This document shows positions 35,071 to 44,263 of a stretch of 64,000 nucleotides of DNA, piece by piece. The notes under the pieces were generated by a model. It made no database searches, was not told the DNA's origin, and saw nothing but the letters and a program-made list of their open reading frames with translations. Source of the stretch: Bacteroidales bacterium (GTDB lineage Bacteria; Bacteroidota; Bacteroidia; Bacteroidales; UBA932); assembly GCA_017454905.1 (NCBI GenBank), contig JAFTCB010000018.1, forward strand, positions 53,214 to 117,213, in the 5' to 3' direction. The first letter of the stretch is position 1. Each line of letters opens with the position of its first letter. The position numbers and the translations under genes were made by a program.

Positions 35071-35835
35071 CTAGATAAGCCCTCCTTCAGCCTCTTTGCG
35101 CTCATCGGTGAACAGCGTGGAGATGCCGATGATGATGAGCATGATCAGCGCCAGCGCCGCTCCGTAGTTCCACATCGAGGAGTTGATGTTCTCCTGGATG
35201 ATGGTACCGAAGAGCTTGATCTTGTTGTTGGTCAGGAATTCCGAGATGGCGAAGGTGCTCACCGTCGGCATGAAGACCATCATAATGCCGCTGGACACGC
35301 CGGGCATCGAGAGCGGGACGGTGACCTTCCAGAACACTTCCCACGGGGTGGCGCCCAGGTCCTGGGCGGCCTCCGCGTAGGATTTGTCCATCTTGTTGAG
35401 CACGTTGTAGATCGGGTAGATCATGAACGGCAGATAGTCGTAGACCATACCGAAGAGCAGCGTCCCCTTGCCCAGGGTGATGCCGAGCATGTTGAACAGT
35501 TCGGCCGTGGCGAGGGTACGCATCAGGGCGTTGATCCACATCGGCATGATGAACAGGATGATCGTCACCGCGCTGCGGTTCAGCTCCTTGTTCGCCAGGA
35601 TCCAGGCGGCGGGATAGCCGAGCAGGATGCAGATCAGCGTGTTCTCGATGGCGACTTCGATGGAGACGGCGAAAGTGCCGAGGGCATCGGAGTCGGTGAA
35701 GAACTTCGTGATGTTGGCAAGCGTGAAGTGTCCGCTTCCGTCCTGGAAAGCGTACACCAGGATCAGCACCAGCGGCAGCACCACAAAGATGGTCAGGAAG
35801 ACCACATAAGGGATACTCCAGTGGCTACGCTTCAT
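35071..35835 (-). CDS. potB: Polyamine ABC transporter permease PotB
   Basis: A 254-residue inner-membrane permease with six TM segments; EAA loop [25 protein letters not shown]. With PotC it forms the translocation channel. Its start overlaps the end of potA by 11 bp. Confidence 0.93.
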   Translation of the reverse strand: MKRSHWSIPYVVFLTIFVVLPLVLILVYAFQDGSGHFTLANITKFFTDSDALGTFAVSIEVAIENTLICILLGYPAAWILANKELNRSAVTIILFIMPMWINALMRTLATAELFNMLGITLGKGTLLFGMVYDYLPFMIYPIYNVLNKMDKSYAEAAQDLGATPWEVFWKVTVPLSMPGVSSGIMMVFMPTVSTFAISEFLTNNKIKLFGTIIQENINSSMWNYGAALALIMLIIIGISTLFTDERKEAEGGLI

Positions 35836-37213
35836 CGCTCTTGCTGATCTTGAGGTCCTCGGGGGCGATGTTCACGCCCACCAGGTCGCCCTTGTCCCAG
35901 ATGTCGTTGGTGTCCACCCAGATGTGGTCGCCGTCCTCGGTGAGGATGGTCAGATGATAGTGGTCGCCCTTGTAGAGCAGGAAATGCACTTCTCCGGCCA
36001 CCACACCGTCCTCCTGGTGGTCCAGCAGGTCCACCTTCTCGAAGCGGACTTCCACGCGGACCTTGTCGCCGGCGGCGAGACCGGGCTGCGGCAGGCACTC
36101 GAAGGTGGCGCCGAGCATCTCCACGTGCGTCTCGTCGGCCATCTTGCCTTCGAAGACATTGCGCGTACGCTCCTTGTGCATCACCTGGATGTCGTCAGGA
36201 TCGATATAGAGCATCACCTCGCTCCCGACCGGATAAGGGTCATAGTCCTGGATCATGAGCTCGTAGCCCGTGTCCGTATCCACCCACATTTCGTAGTGGA
36301 CGCCCTTGAAGGTGCAGGAATTGACGGTGGCCTTGAACTGGCACCGGGCCGGGTCCGTGGTGAAGTAGATGTCCTCGGGACGGACCACCACATCGACGGG
36401 CACGTCCTCGCCGAAGCCCTCGTCCACGCAGTCGAACTCATGCTTGATGAAGGCCACGCGGCGGTCGCGCAGCATCCTGCCTTTCAGGATGTTGCTCTCG
36501 CCGATGAAGTCGGCCACGAAGCAGTTGACCGGTTCGTTGTAGATGTCGATCGGCGTGCCGATCTGCTGGATCTTCCCTTCGTTCATCACCACGATGGTAT
36601 CGGACAGCGTCAGGGCTTCCTCCTGGTCATGCGTGACATAGATGAAGGTGATGCCCAGTTTCTTGTGCATCTCCTTGAGCTCGATCTGCATGTCCTTGCG
36701 CATCTTGAGGTCGAGGGCCGCCAGCGGCTCGTCGAGCAGCAGGATCTTGGGCTGGTTGACCAGGGCGCGGGCGATAGCCACGCGCTGCTGCTGGCCGCCG
36801 GAGAGCGACTCCACGTCGCGGTCTTCGTAGTCCGACATGCTGACGAGCTTGAGCACGCGCTTGACGCGTTTCTCGATCTCGTCCTGCGGGACCTTCTGCA
36901 GCTTGAGGCCGAAGGCGATGTTGTCATAGACGTCCAGGTGCGGGAAAAGCGCATAGCGCTGGAACACCGTATTGAACGGCCGCTTGTAGGGCGGAATGCC
37001 GGAAATGTCCTTGCCGTCGAGGAGGATTTCTCCCTCGTCGGGAGCCAGGAAGCCGGAGATCAGCCGGAGGGTCGTGGTCTTGCCGCAGCCCGAGGGGCCG
37101 AGCAGGGTCACGAATTCCCCTTTGCGGATATAGAGGTTGATGTCATCCAGGATGACCTTGTCGCCGAAACTCTTGCTGACGTGCTTGAGATCGATAATAT
37201 GTTCTCCTGCCAT
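35825..37213 (-). CDS. potA: Polyamine ABC transporter ATPase PotA
   Basis: A 462-residue ABC ATPase. Walker [10 protein letters not shown], signature LSGGQQQR, Walker [13 protein letters not shown], and H-loop VTHDQEEAL. PotA is usually about 370-380 residues; the extra C-terminal ~90 residues extend the TOBE/regulatory region (an additional OB-like unit, [20 protein letters not shown]). Starts 3 bp after the porin-like gene and overlaps potB. Confidence 0.93.
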   Translation of the reverse strand: MAGEHIIDLKHVSKSFGDKVILDDINLYIRKGEFVTLLGPSGCGKTTTLRLISGFLAPDEGEILLDGKDISGIPPYKRPFNTVFQRYALFPHLDVYDNIAFGLKLQKVPQDEIEKRVKRVLKLVSMSDYEDRDVESLSGGQQQRVAIARALVNQPKILLLDEPLAALDLKMRKDMQIELKEMHKKLGITFIYVTHDQEEALTLSDTIVVMNEGKIQQIGTPIDIYNEPVNCFVADFIGESNILKGRMLRDRRVAFIKHEFDCVDEGFGEDVPVDVVVRPEDIYFTTDPARCQFKATVNSCTFKGVHYEMWVDTDTGYELMIQDYDPYPVGSEVMLYIDPDDIQVMHKERTRNVFEGKMADETHVEMLGATFECLPQPGLAAGDKVRVEVRFEKVDLLDHQEDGVVAGEVHFLLYKGDHYHLTILTEDGDHIWVDTNDIWDKGDLVGVNIAPEDLKISKSDEA

Positions 37214-37216
37214 GGT

Positions 37217-38257
37217 CTACCAGAGTTTGAGACGGAGGTTGTAGAGGACGCCGAAACTCAGGGAGAAAGCGCTGGAGAAGGCATCATAATGGGCGACGGC
37301 GTGCAGGCGCAGGTCCTGGGAGTCACGCAGCGGGTAGAATTCGAAGGCCGCACCGATGTTGTAGGCGCGCATCGGTGTATCAAGATATCCGGTCGAGTTG
37401 GAATAGATATAATTTCCGCGCAGGGAGACATCCCAGCGGTCGGAGGGTGCATAGTCGATACGGCCGTGGAAAGTATGGCCGGGCATGAAAGACGTGTATT
37501 CTTCGTCGATGCCGCTGGTGTTGGACCAGTCGAGGGTGAAGGTCCAGTCCTCGAGCAGGATCTGGTTGCCCAGGGAAATCAGCCAGTTGTACTGGCCTTT
37601 GTCGATGCCGAAGGCGGAGACGCTCCACATCGGGGAGAACCACCCGTACGCACCGCTCCACTGGAAGGAATAAGTCCAGAGGCCGCTGCTGAAGGGGTGC
37701 TCGCCGAAGGGAGAAGTCGTCATCTGCAGGCTGAAGACGCTCATCTCGGAAGGCGTCGTCCAGGCCACCTTGCCGCCCCACTGGTAGGGAGCAAGGTCGT
37801 TCCAGATCGGGGATGCCATGAGCGGATGGACTTCCCAGTCCCACTCTTCATACTCGTGGCCGCCGGTGGTGATGCAGTCCTTGCCCAGGGTGAAGGTCCA
37901 GCTGCCGAAGGTCAGGTCCGCCTTGAGGAAATCGATCCAGTTGGTGGTGTCTGAGTATCCCAGGCCCTTGAACATCTCCCAGGCGTCCATCTCGGGGGTA
38001 AACCAATTGCCGGCCGCGAACCAGTGGTTGGCGACGGTCCAGGAAAAATGCTCCGAAGCGGAGCCTTCAAAAAGGGTGTAGAGAGAAGAATTGCCGAGGT
38101 CGAAACCGGAGGTCTTGGGATTAGAAGTCCAGCTCGGATTCAGATCCAGGCGGGGAATGATACTGACCTCGGCGTAGTTACCGAGATCGTCAGCCTCTTG
38201 CGAGTGCGCAAGCAAGCCGAGCAGCAGTGCTGCGATCGATAAAAGGTATTTCTTCAT
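37217..38257 (-). CDS. Outer-membrane porin-like barrel, first gene of the pot operon
   Basis: A 346-residue exported protein (signal MKKYLLSIAALLLGLLAHSQ) made of Trp/Tyr-rich amphipathic strands and ending in NLRLKLW. It resembles the porin/phosphate-selective porin-type 16-18-stranded barrels only in general features. It begins the polyamine transporter operon, 3 bp before potA, so it may be the outer-membrane pore for the same substrate. ATG 38257 is used (a TTG lies six bases upstream). Confidence 0.65.
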   Translation of the reverse strand: MKKYLLSIAALLLGLLAHSQEADDLGNYAEVSIIPRLDLNPSWTSNPKTSGFDLGNSSLYTLFEGSASEHFSWTVANHWFAAGNWFTPEMDAWEMFKGLGYSDTTNWIDFLKADLTFGSWTFTLGKDCITTGGHEYEEWDWEVHPLMASPIWNDLAPYQWGGKVAWTTPSEMSVFSLQMTTSPFGEHPFSSGLWTYSFQWSGAYGWFSPMWSVSAFGIDKGQYNWLISLGNQILLEDWTFTLDWSNTSGIDEEYTSFMPGHTFHGRIDYAPSDRWDVSLRGNYIYSNSTGYLDTPMRAYNIGAAFEFYPLRDSQDLRLHAVAHYDAFSSAFSLSFGVLYNLRLKLW

Positions 38258-38294
38258 TTCCAACCATAAAAAGGGGTTTGGTGAAACTTTGGCG

Positions 38295-38302
38295 CAAAGA
38301 TA
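38295..38302 (-). promoter_or_regulatory. -7 box of the porin-pot operon
   Basis: Perfect TATCTTTG on the minus strand 37 bp before ATG 38257. Confidence 0.5.
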
Positions 38303-38315
38303 TACAAAAAATCAG

Positions 38316-38323
38316 TAAATTTG
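38316..38323 (+). promoter_or_regulatory. -7 box of the PatB/MalY gene
   Basis: Perfect TAAATTTG 27 bp before ATG 38351. A TTTG lies 24 bp upstream, slightly too far for a standard -33 box. Confidence 0.45.
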
Positions 38324-38350
38324 TTCCTGCTAAAACTGAAAATTCACCCT

Positions 38351-39541
38351 ATGTACGATTTTGACGAACTCATTGACCGCCACGGTACCCGCTGTATCAA
38401 GTATGACACGCTCCAGGATGAATTCGGCCGTGCCGACCTCAATGCCCTCTGGGTGGCGGACATGGACTTCCGTACCCCGGATTTCATCATCGATGCGCTG
38501 AAACGCCGCCTGGATCACCCGGTGCTCGGTTATCCGACCACAGGCTCCGATTATTTCGAGATTGTATCCAGGTGGGTGGAAGACTTGCATGGCTGGAAAG
38601 TCCCGGCGGAGTGCTTCCGGTACGTGCCCGGCATCGTGAAAGGATTCGGTTTTGCCGAGCGCTGCCTGCTGCTGCCCGGCGACAAGGTCATCATCCAGAA
38701 GCCGGTGTACCATCCTTTCCGCATCGTTACGGAGCAGAGCGGCTTCGAGGTGGTGAACAACCCGCTCAAACCCGTTTACGATGAGGAGGGATTCGTCAAG
38801 GGCTATGAAATGGACCTGGAGGATTTCGAGCGCAAGATCGACAGCCGCACCAAACTGCTGATCCTCTGCAATCCCCACAATCCCGGGGGCGTGGTATTCC
38901 CGGAGGAGACGCTCCGGCAGCTCGCCGACATCTGCGACCGTCACGGCATCACCGTCCTCTCGGACGAAATCCACTGCGAGATGCTGCTCGGCGGCCGCCT
39001 GCACCATCCTTTCGCCTCCGTCAGCGAAGCGGCCGCCCGGCGCACCATCACCTTCATGGCTCCGTCCAAGACTTTCAACATCGCCGGCGTGGTGAGTTCC
39101 TACTGCATCGTCCAGGAGCCTGCCCTGGCGGAGAAATTCTTCGCGTATCTCGAATCCAACGAGACGGACTATCCGCCCATCTTCTCGGCCGAGGCTACCC
39201 GCGCCGCGTACACGCCGCAGGGCAAGGCGTGGCGTGCCGAAATGCTGGATTACGTGCAGGGCAACATCGATTTCGTGGACGGCTGGTTGCGGGAGCATCT
39301 TCCGCAGATCCGCGCCGTGCGTCCCGAGGCCTCGTTCCTGGTCTGGCTGGACTGCCGCAAACTGGGACTCCCCCAGCCTGCGCTCGTGGACCTGTTCGTC
39401 AACAAGGCCCGTCTCGCGCTCAACGACGGGAGCGTCTTCGGGGAGGAAGGCAGGGGCTTCATGCGCTTGAATGTGGGCTGCCCGCGGGCCAACCTCCGGG
39501 CGGCGCTGGAATCCCTCGCCGCGGCGGTCAAGGGACATTAG
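38351..39541 (+). CDS. PatB/MalY family PLP-dependent C-S lyase or aminotransferase
   Basis: A 396-residue fold-type I PLP enzyme. N-terminal MYDFDELIDRHGTRCIKYD and LWVADMDFRTPDFI are typical of PatB/MalY cystathionine beta-lyases; NPHNPGGVVFPEETL binds PLP; PLP lysine in APSKTFNIAGVVSS. It likely cleaves cystathionine/cysteine conjugates or transaminates amino acids. ATG 38351 is chosen since the longer frame begins inside the -7 box. Confidence 0.9.
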   Translation: MYDFDELIDRHGTRCIKYDTLQDEFGRADLNALWVADMDFRTPDFIIDALKRRLDHPVLGYPTTGSDYFEIVSRWVEDLHGWKVPAECFRYVPGIVKGFGFAERCLLLPGDKVIIQKPVYHPFRIVTEQSGFEVVNNPLKPVYDEEGFVKGYEMDLEDFERKIDSRTKLLILCNPHNPGGVVFPEETLRQLADICDRHGITVLSDEIHCEMLLGGRLHHPFASVSEAAARRTITFMAPSKTFNIAGVVSSYCIVQEPALAEKFFAYLESNETDYPPIFSAEATRAAYTPQGKAWRAEMLDYVQGNIDFVDGWLREHLPQIRAVRPEASFLVWLDCRKLGLPQPALVDLFVNKARLALNDGSVFGEEGRGFMRLNVGCPRANLRAALESLAAAVKGH

Positions 39542-39559
39542 GCTTTTGATAAATATTAT

Positions 39560-39567
39560 TACATTTG
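39560..39567 (+). promoter_or_regulatory. -7 box of the 5'-nucleotidase gene
   Basis: Perfect TACATTTG, 19 bp before ATG 39587; no -33 TTTG at 19-21 bp. Confidence 0.45.
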
Positions 39568-39586
39568 TAAAAACCTTTCAAGCCTC

Positions 39587-41050
39587 ATGAAAAAGTCACT
39601 CACCTTGCTGCACTCCAATGATCTGCACGGAGATTTCCTCGCCGAGAATGTCGACGAAAAACTGACTGGCGGCGTATCCATGCTTTCCGGCTATATCTCC
39701 AAGACCCGCAAAGAAGAAAAGAACGTATTGTACGCCATCTCTGGCGACATGTTCAAAGGATCCCTGATCGACCAGGAATACCGGGGCATCTCCACCATCG
39801 AGATCATGAACCTGCTGGCCCCTGACGTCGTCACCCTGGGCAACCATGAAGTCGATTACGGCCTCGCCCACCTGCTGTTCCTGGAGAAGTGCGCCAAATT
39901 CCCGATCATCAACGCCAACATGTTCCTGACCAGCAACAACACCCGGCTGTTCAACTCCCATAAGATCATCAAGATCGACGGGATGAAGATCATGTTCATC
40001 GGCATCCTGACCGAGGAAGTGCTGAACTCGACGCGCAGCGACAAACTGATCAGCACCCTGGTCGGCATCAAGGACGCGGCCGAAGAAGTGGGCAGGATCT
40101 GTACCGCATACCAGACGGAGGATATCGACCTGACGGTCCTCCTGACGCATATCGGATACGAGAATGACAAGAAACTGGCCGCGGCGCTGGATCCGGACTG
40201 GGGCGTGGACCTGATCATCGGCGGCCACTCGCACACCCTGATCGACAAGCCCGCGGTGGTGGCCGGCATTCCCATCGTCCAGGCCGCCGTCGGGACCGAC
40301 CAGATCGGACGTTTCGACCTGGTCATCGACACGGATACGAATTCCATCGCCTCCTGCACCTGGAAACTCGTTCCCATCAATGCTGACAACTGCCCGCGGG
40401 ACCTCGAGCTGGAAAAGGTCGTGAACAACTACAAATCGGAGACGGACGCGGTCTATGAGCAGGTGCTGACCCGCCTGGACGGCGTATACACCCAGACCCG
40501 GCGGAACCGGGATTCGATGCTGGGCCATCTGTTCGCCGACATCGTCAAGGAAGGCACCGGCGTCGATATCGTCTTCATCTCCAGCGGCGCCATCCGCGGC
40601 AGTGAACTCGGCGAGGTCGTCACGAAAGGTGACCTCCGGAAAGTCTTCCCCTATGACAACAAGGTCGTCGAGCTCAAGGTCACGGGCAAGCAGCTCCGGG
40701 ATGCCTTCCTGTGGATTTTCCGGGACGAGTCCATCAACGCTCCCTACGACGGCGGGGAATTCTATCAGCTGTCCAGGGGTGTGAAGATTGTCTACGACCA
40801 GAAGACGCACAGCATCGAACAGTTTGAACTGAACGGCAAAAGCATCCAGGACGATGACCTGATCAAGATTGGTATGGGCGACTATCACTACGCCAGCCTC
40901 GAACAGTTCTTCCATATCAAGAAAGAAGATGTCAAGAAGAACGGCCGCGTTAAGACGCTGTCCAGTTCGGATTATTTGATCGTCGAAGAGCGGATGAGCG
41001 GCGTCCCCCTCATCCGGGTGGACAGGGAAGAACGGATCATCATCAAATAG
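39587..41050 (+). CDS. UshA/5'-nucleotidase family metallophosphoesterase without signal peptide
   Basis: A 487-residue two-domain enzyme. Metallophosphatase domain: HSNDLHGDF, ISGDMFKGS, LGNHEVDYG, LTHIGYEN, GGHSHT. C-terminal nucleotide-binding domain: SSGAIRGSELG, and FPYDNKVVELKVTGKQL. It should hydrolyse 5'-nucleotides or nucleotide sugars. The chain begins at the first metal motif (MKKSLTLLHSNDLHGD), so there is no room for a signal peptide; the enzyme is predicted cytosolic, unlike classic UshA. It converges on the symporter gene with a 3-bp gap. Confidence 0.88.
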   Translation: MKKSLTLLHSNDLHGDFLAENVDEKLTGGVSMLSGYISKTRKEEKNVLYAISGDMFKGSLIDQEYRGISTIEIMNLLAPDVVTLGNHEVDYGLAHLLFLEKCAKFPIINANMFLTSNNTRLFNSHKIIKIDGMKIMFIGILTEEVLNSTRSDKLISTLVGIKDAAEEVGRICTAYQTEDIDLTVLLTHIGYENDKKLAAALDPDWGVDLIIGGHSHTLIDKPAVVAGIPIVQAAVGTDQIGRFDLVIDTDTNSIASCTWKLVPINADNCPRDLELEKVVNNYKSETDAVYEQVLTRLDGVYTQTRRNRDSMLGHLFADIVKEGTGVDIVFISSGAIRGSELGEVVTKGDLRKVFPYDNKVVELKVTGKQLRDAFLWIFRDESINAPYDGGEFYQLSRGVKIVYDQKTHSIEQFELNGKSIQDDDLIKIGMGDYHYASLEQFFHIKKEDVKKNGRVKTLSSSDYLIVEERMSGVPLIRVDREERIIIK

Positions 41051-41053
41051 AAT

Positions 41054-42250
41054 CTATTCCCGCAGGTCCTTGTCGGTCATGGCGCAAACGCAGGAGTCGG
41101 ACCAGACGTTCTCTGCGGTCTCGACCATGTCCACGATCGTATAGATCGGCAGGATCAGGCCCATCACTTCCACGGGGGCGCCCACGCCCGTCATCAGCGA
41201 CAGCGTGAGGAAGAAGCAGCCCATTGGTACGCCGGCGTTGCCGACGGCAGAGAGCACGGCGATCAGAACCCACGTCAGCATCTGCCAGATACTCAGCTCG
41301 ATCCCTCCGCAGCGCATCACGAAAAGCGAAGTCACGAGGATGAAGGCTGCGCAGCCGTTCATGTTGATTGTCGTACAGATCGGCAGGACGAAACGCGACA
41401 CCTTCGGATCCACGCCCAGCCGCTCCTCCGCCGAGGCCAGCGTGACCGGGAGCGTGGCGGCGGAACTCTTGGTGAAGAGCGCCATCACAACCGCCGGCCC
41501 CATCGCCTTGAGGACCTTGACGGGGTTGAGCCCGCGGATGAGCAGGAACAGCGGCAGCACCACGGCGAATTGAAGGACATTGCCGATCAGGATGACCGCT
41601 GCCCAGCGGCCCAGCGAACCGAGGATGATCCCGCCGGAGAGTTGTGCGCTGAGCTGGGCGGCGAAAGCCGTAATGCCCAGCGGAAGGGTCTTGATGAGGG
41701 CCTTGATCAGAATGAAAAACACCTCCTGGATCCCCTGGACGCCATCGGTCAGCACGCTCTTGCGGCTGGATTCGGGCATGAAGGAGATGGCCAGGCCGAA
41801 AGCCACGGCGATGATCAGGATCGAAAGCACGTTGCCGGACAGGAAAGGCTGGACGATATTGTTGGGGATCACGGATACGATGTGGTCGTAGAAAGTCTCC
41901 TCCGCCCCCACTTCGCTGCCGCCGGAAAGCATTCCCTGCGGGATGGGCTCCGGTGCGATCAGCAGATACATCCCCAGTCCCACGAGCGCTGCCACCAGGG
42001 TGGTCAGCAGGGTATATGTGATGGTCCGGGTGAAAATCCGCCGGGCACTCTGCTGACGCCCGAACGAGATGAGCGTCGTCATGATCGCAAGTGCCACCGT
42101 GGGCACTGCCAGAAACTGGAAGAGCCGGGTGTAGAGCGTGGCGATGAAGTTGCAGACGGCGTCAACGGTACCGCTGTGAAGCAGTCCCAGCAGGGTGCCT
42201 GCGATCAGCGCGCCGATCCACCAGAGGAGTTGTCGGTTGGTAGATTTCAT
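41054..42250 (-). CDS. Dicarboxylate/amino acid:cation symporter (DAACS family)
   Basis: A 398-residue inner-membrane symporter (GltP/DctA/SstT type). Hallmarks: the serine-rich re-entrant loop FTKSSAATLPVT and the substrate-binding LPICTTINMNGCA (NMDG-like). Glutamate, aspartate, serine/threonine or C4-dicarboxylates are candidates. ATG 42250 is chosen; an in-frame ATG at 42271 lies only two bases past the -7 box. Confidence 0.92.
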   Translation of the reverse strand: MKSTNRQLLWWIGALIAGTLLGLLHSGTVDAVCNFIATLYTRLFQFLAVPTVALAIMTTLISFGRQQSARRIFTRTITYTLLTTLVAALVGLGMYLLIAPEPIPQGMLSGGSEVGAEETFYDHIVSVIPNNIVQPFLSGNVLSILIIAVAFGLAISFMPESSRKSVLTDGVQGIQEVFFILIKALIKTLPLGITAFAAQLSAQLSGGIILGSLGRWAAVILIGNVLQFAVVLPLFLLIRGLNPVKVLKAMGPAVVMALFTKSSAATLPVTLASAEERLGVDPKVSRFVLPICTTINMNGCAAFILVTSLFVMRCGGIELSIWQMLTWVLIAVLSAVGNAGVPMGCFFLTLSLMTGVGAPVEVMGLILPIYTIVDMVETAENVWSDSCVCAMTDKDLRE

Positions 42251-42272
42251 GTTCCCGATGCTTTTATACATA

Positions 42273-42280
42273 CAAATATA
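42273..42280 (-). promoter_or_regulatory. -7 box of the DAACS symporter gene
   Basis: Perfect TATATTTG on the minus strand, 22 bp before ATG 42250. Confidence 0.5.
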
Positions 42281-42302
42281 GGTGTTTTTAATTTTTTTTC
42301 TT

Positions 42303-42310
42303 TATATTTG
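42303..42310 (+). promoter_or_regulatory. -7 box of the arginine biosynthesis supercluster
   Basis: Perfect TATATTTG within an AT-rich stretch; the only good promoter seen upstream of the ten-gene run. It implies a leader of about 170 nt before the GNAT gene. Confidence 0.55.
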
Positions 42311-42315
42311 CAATG

Positions 42316-42485
42316 TTATGTTATGCGTGTATTACCAGAGCTCCAGACGAGACCGAAGATAGGAGGCGTAGAACCCTCCCACATCCTCGGAAATTCGGTA
42401 ATCATCCCTTTAATAGAATTTTCGCTCAATAATTGCAATTGACAATCTCGGTTTGTCTTGCCATTAGGGGCTTTATTGTATAGAA
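42316..42485 (+). promoter_or_regulatory. Structured 5' leader of the arginine operon, candidate cis-regulatory RNA
   Basis: About 170 nt between the -7 box and the first gene. The segment TTCGGTAAT (42394-42402) can pair with ACCGAA (42352-42357) through its first six bases or with ATTACC (42331-42336) through its last six; both use GGT, so the pairings exclude each other. Inside lies a GGAGG (42362-42366)/CCTCC (42375-42379) hairpin. A second hairpin GACAA (42441-42445)/TTGTC (42453-42457) follows nearer the start codon. No known riboswitch class is recognised. Confidence 0.4.
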
Positions 42486-43046
42486 ATGAACATCAACGTC
42501 ATGGTGGCTGATGCCAGCCACACCCGCTACGCAGAAGAAATCTGTCAGGAAATCTACATCTCCTCGCTGGAGCGCAAGACCGGCATTGCCAAGCGCACGC
42601 CGGAATATATCAACGAAAAGATCCTCGCCGGCAAGGCGGTGATCGCCCTGTCCGACGAAGGCGAATTCGCCGGTTTTTCCTACATCGAGTCCTGGGGCGG
42701 CAAGAGTTTCGTCGCCAACTCAGGTCTGATCGTTGCCCACAAGTTCCGCGGCATGGGCATCGCGAAGCGGATCAAGGAGCAGACCTTCATCCTGTCGCGA
42801 AAGCTTTTCCCGGACGCCAAGATCTTCTCCATTACCACCGGTGCGGCGGTGATGAAGATGAACTACGAATTCGGCTTCCGCCCTGTCCCCTACACCGAAC
42901 TGACGGACGACCCGGAGTTCTGGAAGGGCTGCGAGGGCTGCCGCCACTTTGAGATCCTGCAGAGCCATGATTACAAGATGTGCATCTGCACGGGACTGCT
43001 TTACGATCCCAAAGAACATTTAGAAATCCATCATCCCGGAGAATAG
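42486..43046 (+). CDS. GNAT acyltransferase, candidate N-acyl(succinyl)glutamate synthase
   Basis: A 186-residue single-domain GNAT protein; the acyl-CoA motif is GLIVAHKFRGMGIAKRIKEQ (motif A, around residues 80-99) and SITTGAAVMKMNYEFGFRPV is motif B. It opens the arginine operon directly before argG, where the otherwise missing first step (acylation of glutamate) is expected. It would use succinyl-CoA or acetyl-CoA; the Ser90 of ArgF' argues for succinyl. The function is inferred from position and fold only. A C-terminal Cys-rich bit (CEGCRHFE, MCICTG) is unusual. Confidence 0.7.
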   Translation: MNINVMVADASHTRYAEEICQEIYISSLERKTGIAKRTPEYINEKILAGKAVIALSDEGEFAGFSYIESWGGKSFVANSGLIVAHKFRGMGIAKRIKEQTFILSRKLFPDAKIFSITTGAAVMKMNYEFGFRPVPYTELTDDPEFWKGCEGCRHFEILQSHDYKMCICTGLLYDPKEHLEIHHPGE

Positions 43047-43048
43047 TT

Positions 43049-44263
43049 ATGGAAAAGAAAAAGAAAGTCGTCGTCGCATTCAGCGGAGGTCTGGATACCT
43101 CCTACACCGTGATGTACCTCGCCAGGGAAAAAGGCTACGAGGTCCACGCGGCCTGCGCCAACACGGGCGGTTTCAGCCCCGAACAGCTGAAGACCAACGA
43201 AGAGAACGCCTACAAGCTGGGCGCCACGAAGTACGTGACCCTCGACGTCACGCAGGAATACTACGCCAAGAGCCTGAAATACATGGTCTACGGCAACGTG
43301 CTCCGCAATGGCACCTACCCCATCTCCGTGTCCTCGGAACGCATTTTCCAGGGCATGGCGATCGCCCGCTACGCCAATGAGATCGGCGCGGACGCCATCG
43401 CCCACGGCTCCACCGGCGCCGGCAACGACCAGGTCCGCTTCGACATGACCTTCCTGGTCATGTGCCCCCAGATGGAGATCATCACCCTCACGCGGGACGG
43501 CAACCTGACCCGCAAGGAAGAGGTGGACTACCTTAACGCCCACGGCTTCCAGGCGGATTTCGCGAAGCTGAAATACTCCTACAACGTAGGCATCTGGGGC
43601 ACCTCCATCTGCGGAGGCGAGATCCTGGATTCCCGCCAGGGACTGCCGGAGAGCGCCTATCTCAAGCAGGTCTGCAAATCCGGCTCGGAGATCTTGAGCC
43701 TCGGCTTCGAGAAAGGCGAGCTCAAGAGCGTGAACGGCATGGATTATGACGACAAGATCGCTGCCATCCAGGCCGTGGAGGCCGTCGGCGCACCTTACGG
43801 CATCGGCCGCGACATGCACGTCGGCGACACCATCATCGGCATCAAGGGCCGCGTGGGCTTCGAGGCCGCCGCCCCGATGCTCATCATCGGCGCGCACAAG
43901 TTCCTGGAGAAATTCACCCTCTCCAAGTGGCAGCAGTACTGGAAGGACCAGGTCGCGAACTGGTACGGGATGTTCCTGCACGAGAGCCAGTACCTCGAGC
44001 CCGTCATGCGGGACATCGAGGCAATGCTCGAAAGCAGCCAGCGCAACGTCAACGGCACCGTGACCCTCGAACTGCGTCCCTACGGCTTCTCCACCGTGGG
44101 CGTGGACTCCCCCGACGACCTCGTCAAGAGCAAGCTGGGCGAATATGGCGAGACGCAGAAAGGCTGGACGGCCGAAGAGGCCAAGGGCTTCATCAAGGTG
44201 ACCTCCACCCCGCTGCGCGTCTATTATGGCAACCACCAAGACGAATTCAAGGAGAATGATTAA
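43049..44263 (+). CDS. argG: Argininosuccinate synthase
   Basis: A 404-residue ligase joining citrulline and aspartate with ATP. N-type ATP pyrophosphatase motif AFSGGLDTSYTV; GSTGAGNDQVRFD (a family motif, GxTGKGNDQVRF with Ala for Lys); it is the Bacteroidetes-type ArgG. ATG 43049 is 2 bp after the GNAT stop. Its end overlaps argC by 8 bp. Confidence 0.95.
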   Translation: MEKKKKVVVAFSGGLDTSYTVMYLAREKGYEVHAACANTGGFSPEQLKTNEENAYKLGATKYVTLDVTQEYYAKSLKYMVYGNVLRNGTYPISVSSERIFQGMAIARYANEIGADAIAHGSTGAGNDQVRFDMTFLVMCPQMEIITLTRDGNLTRKEEVDYLNAHGFQADFAKLKYSYNVGIWGTSICGGEILDSRQGLPESAYLKQVCKSGSEILSLGFEKGELKSVNGMDYDDKIAAIQAVEAVGAPYGIGRDMHVGDTIIGIKGRVGFEAAAPMLIIGAHKFLEKFTLSKWQQYWKDQVANWYGMFLHESQYLEPVMRDIEAMLESSQRNVNGTVTLELRPYGFSTVGVDSPDDLVKSKLGEYGETQKGWTAEEAKGFIKVTSTPLRVYYGNHQDEFKEND

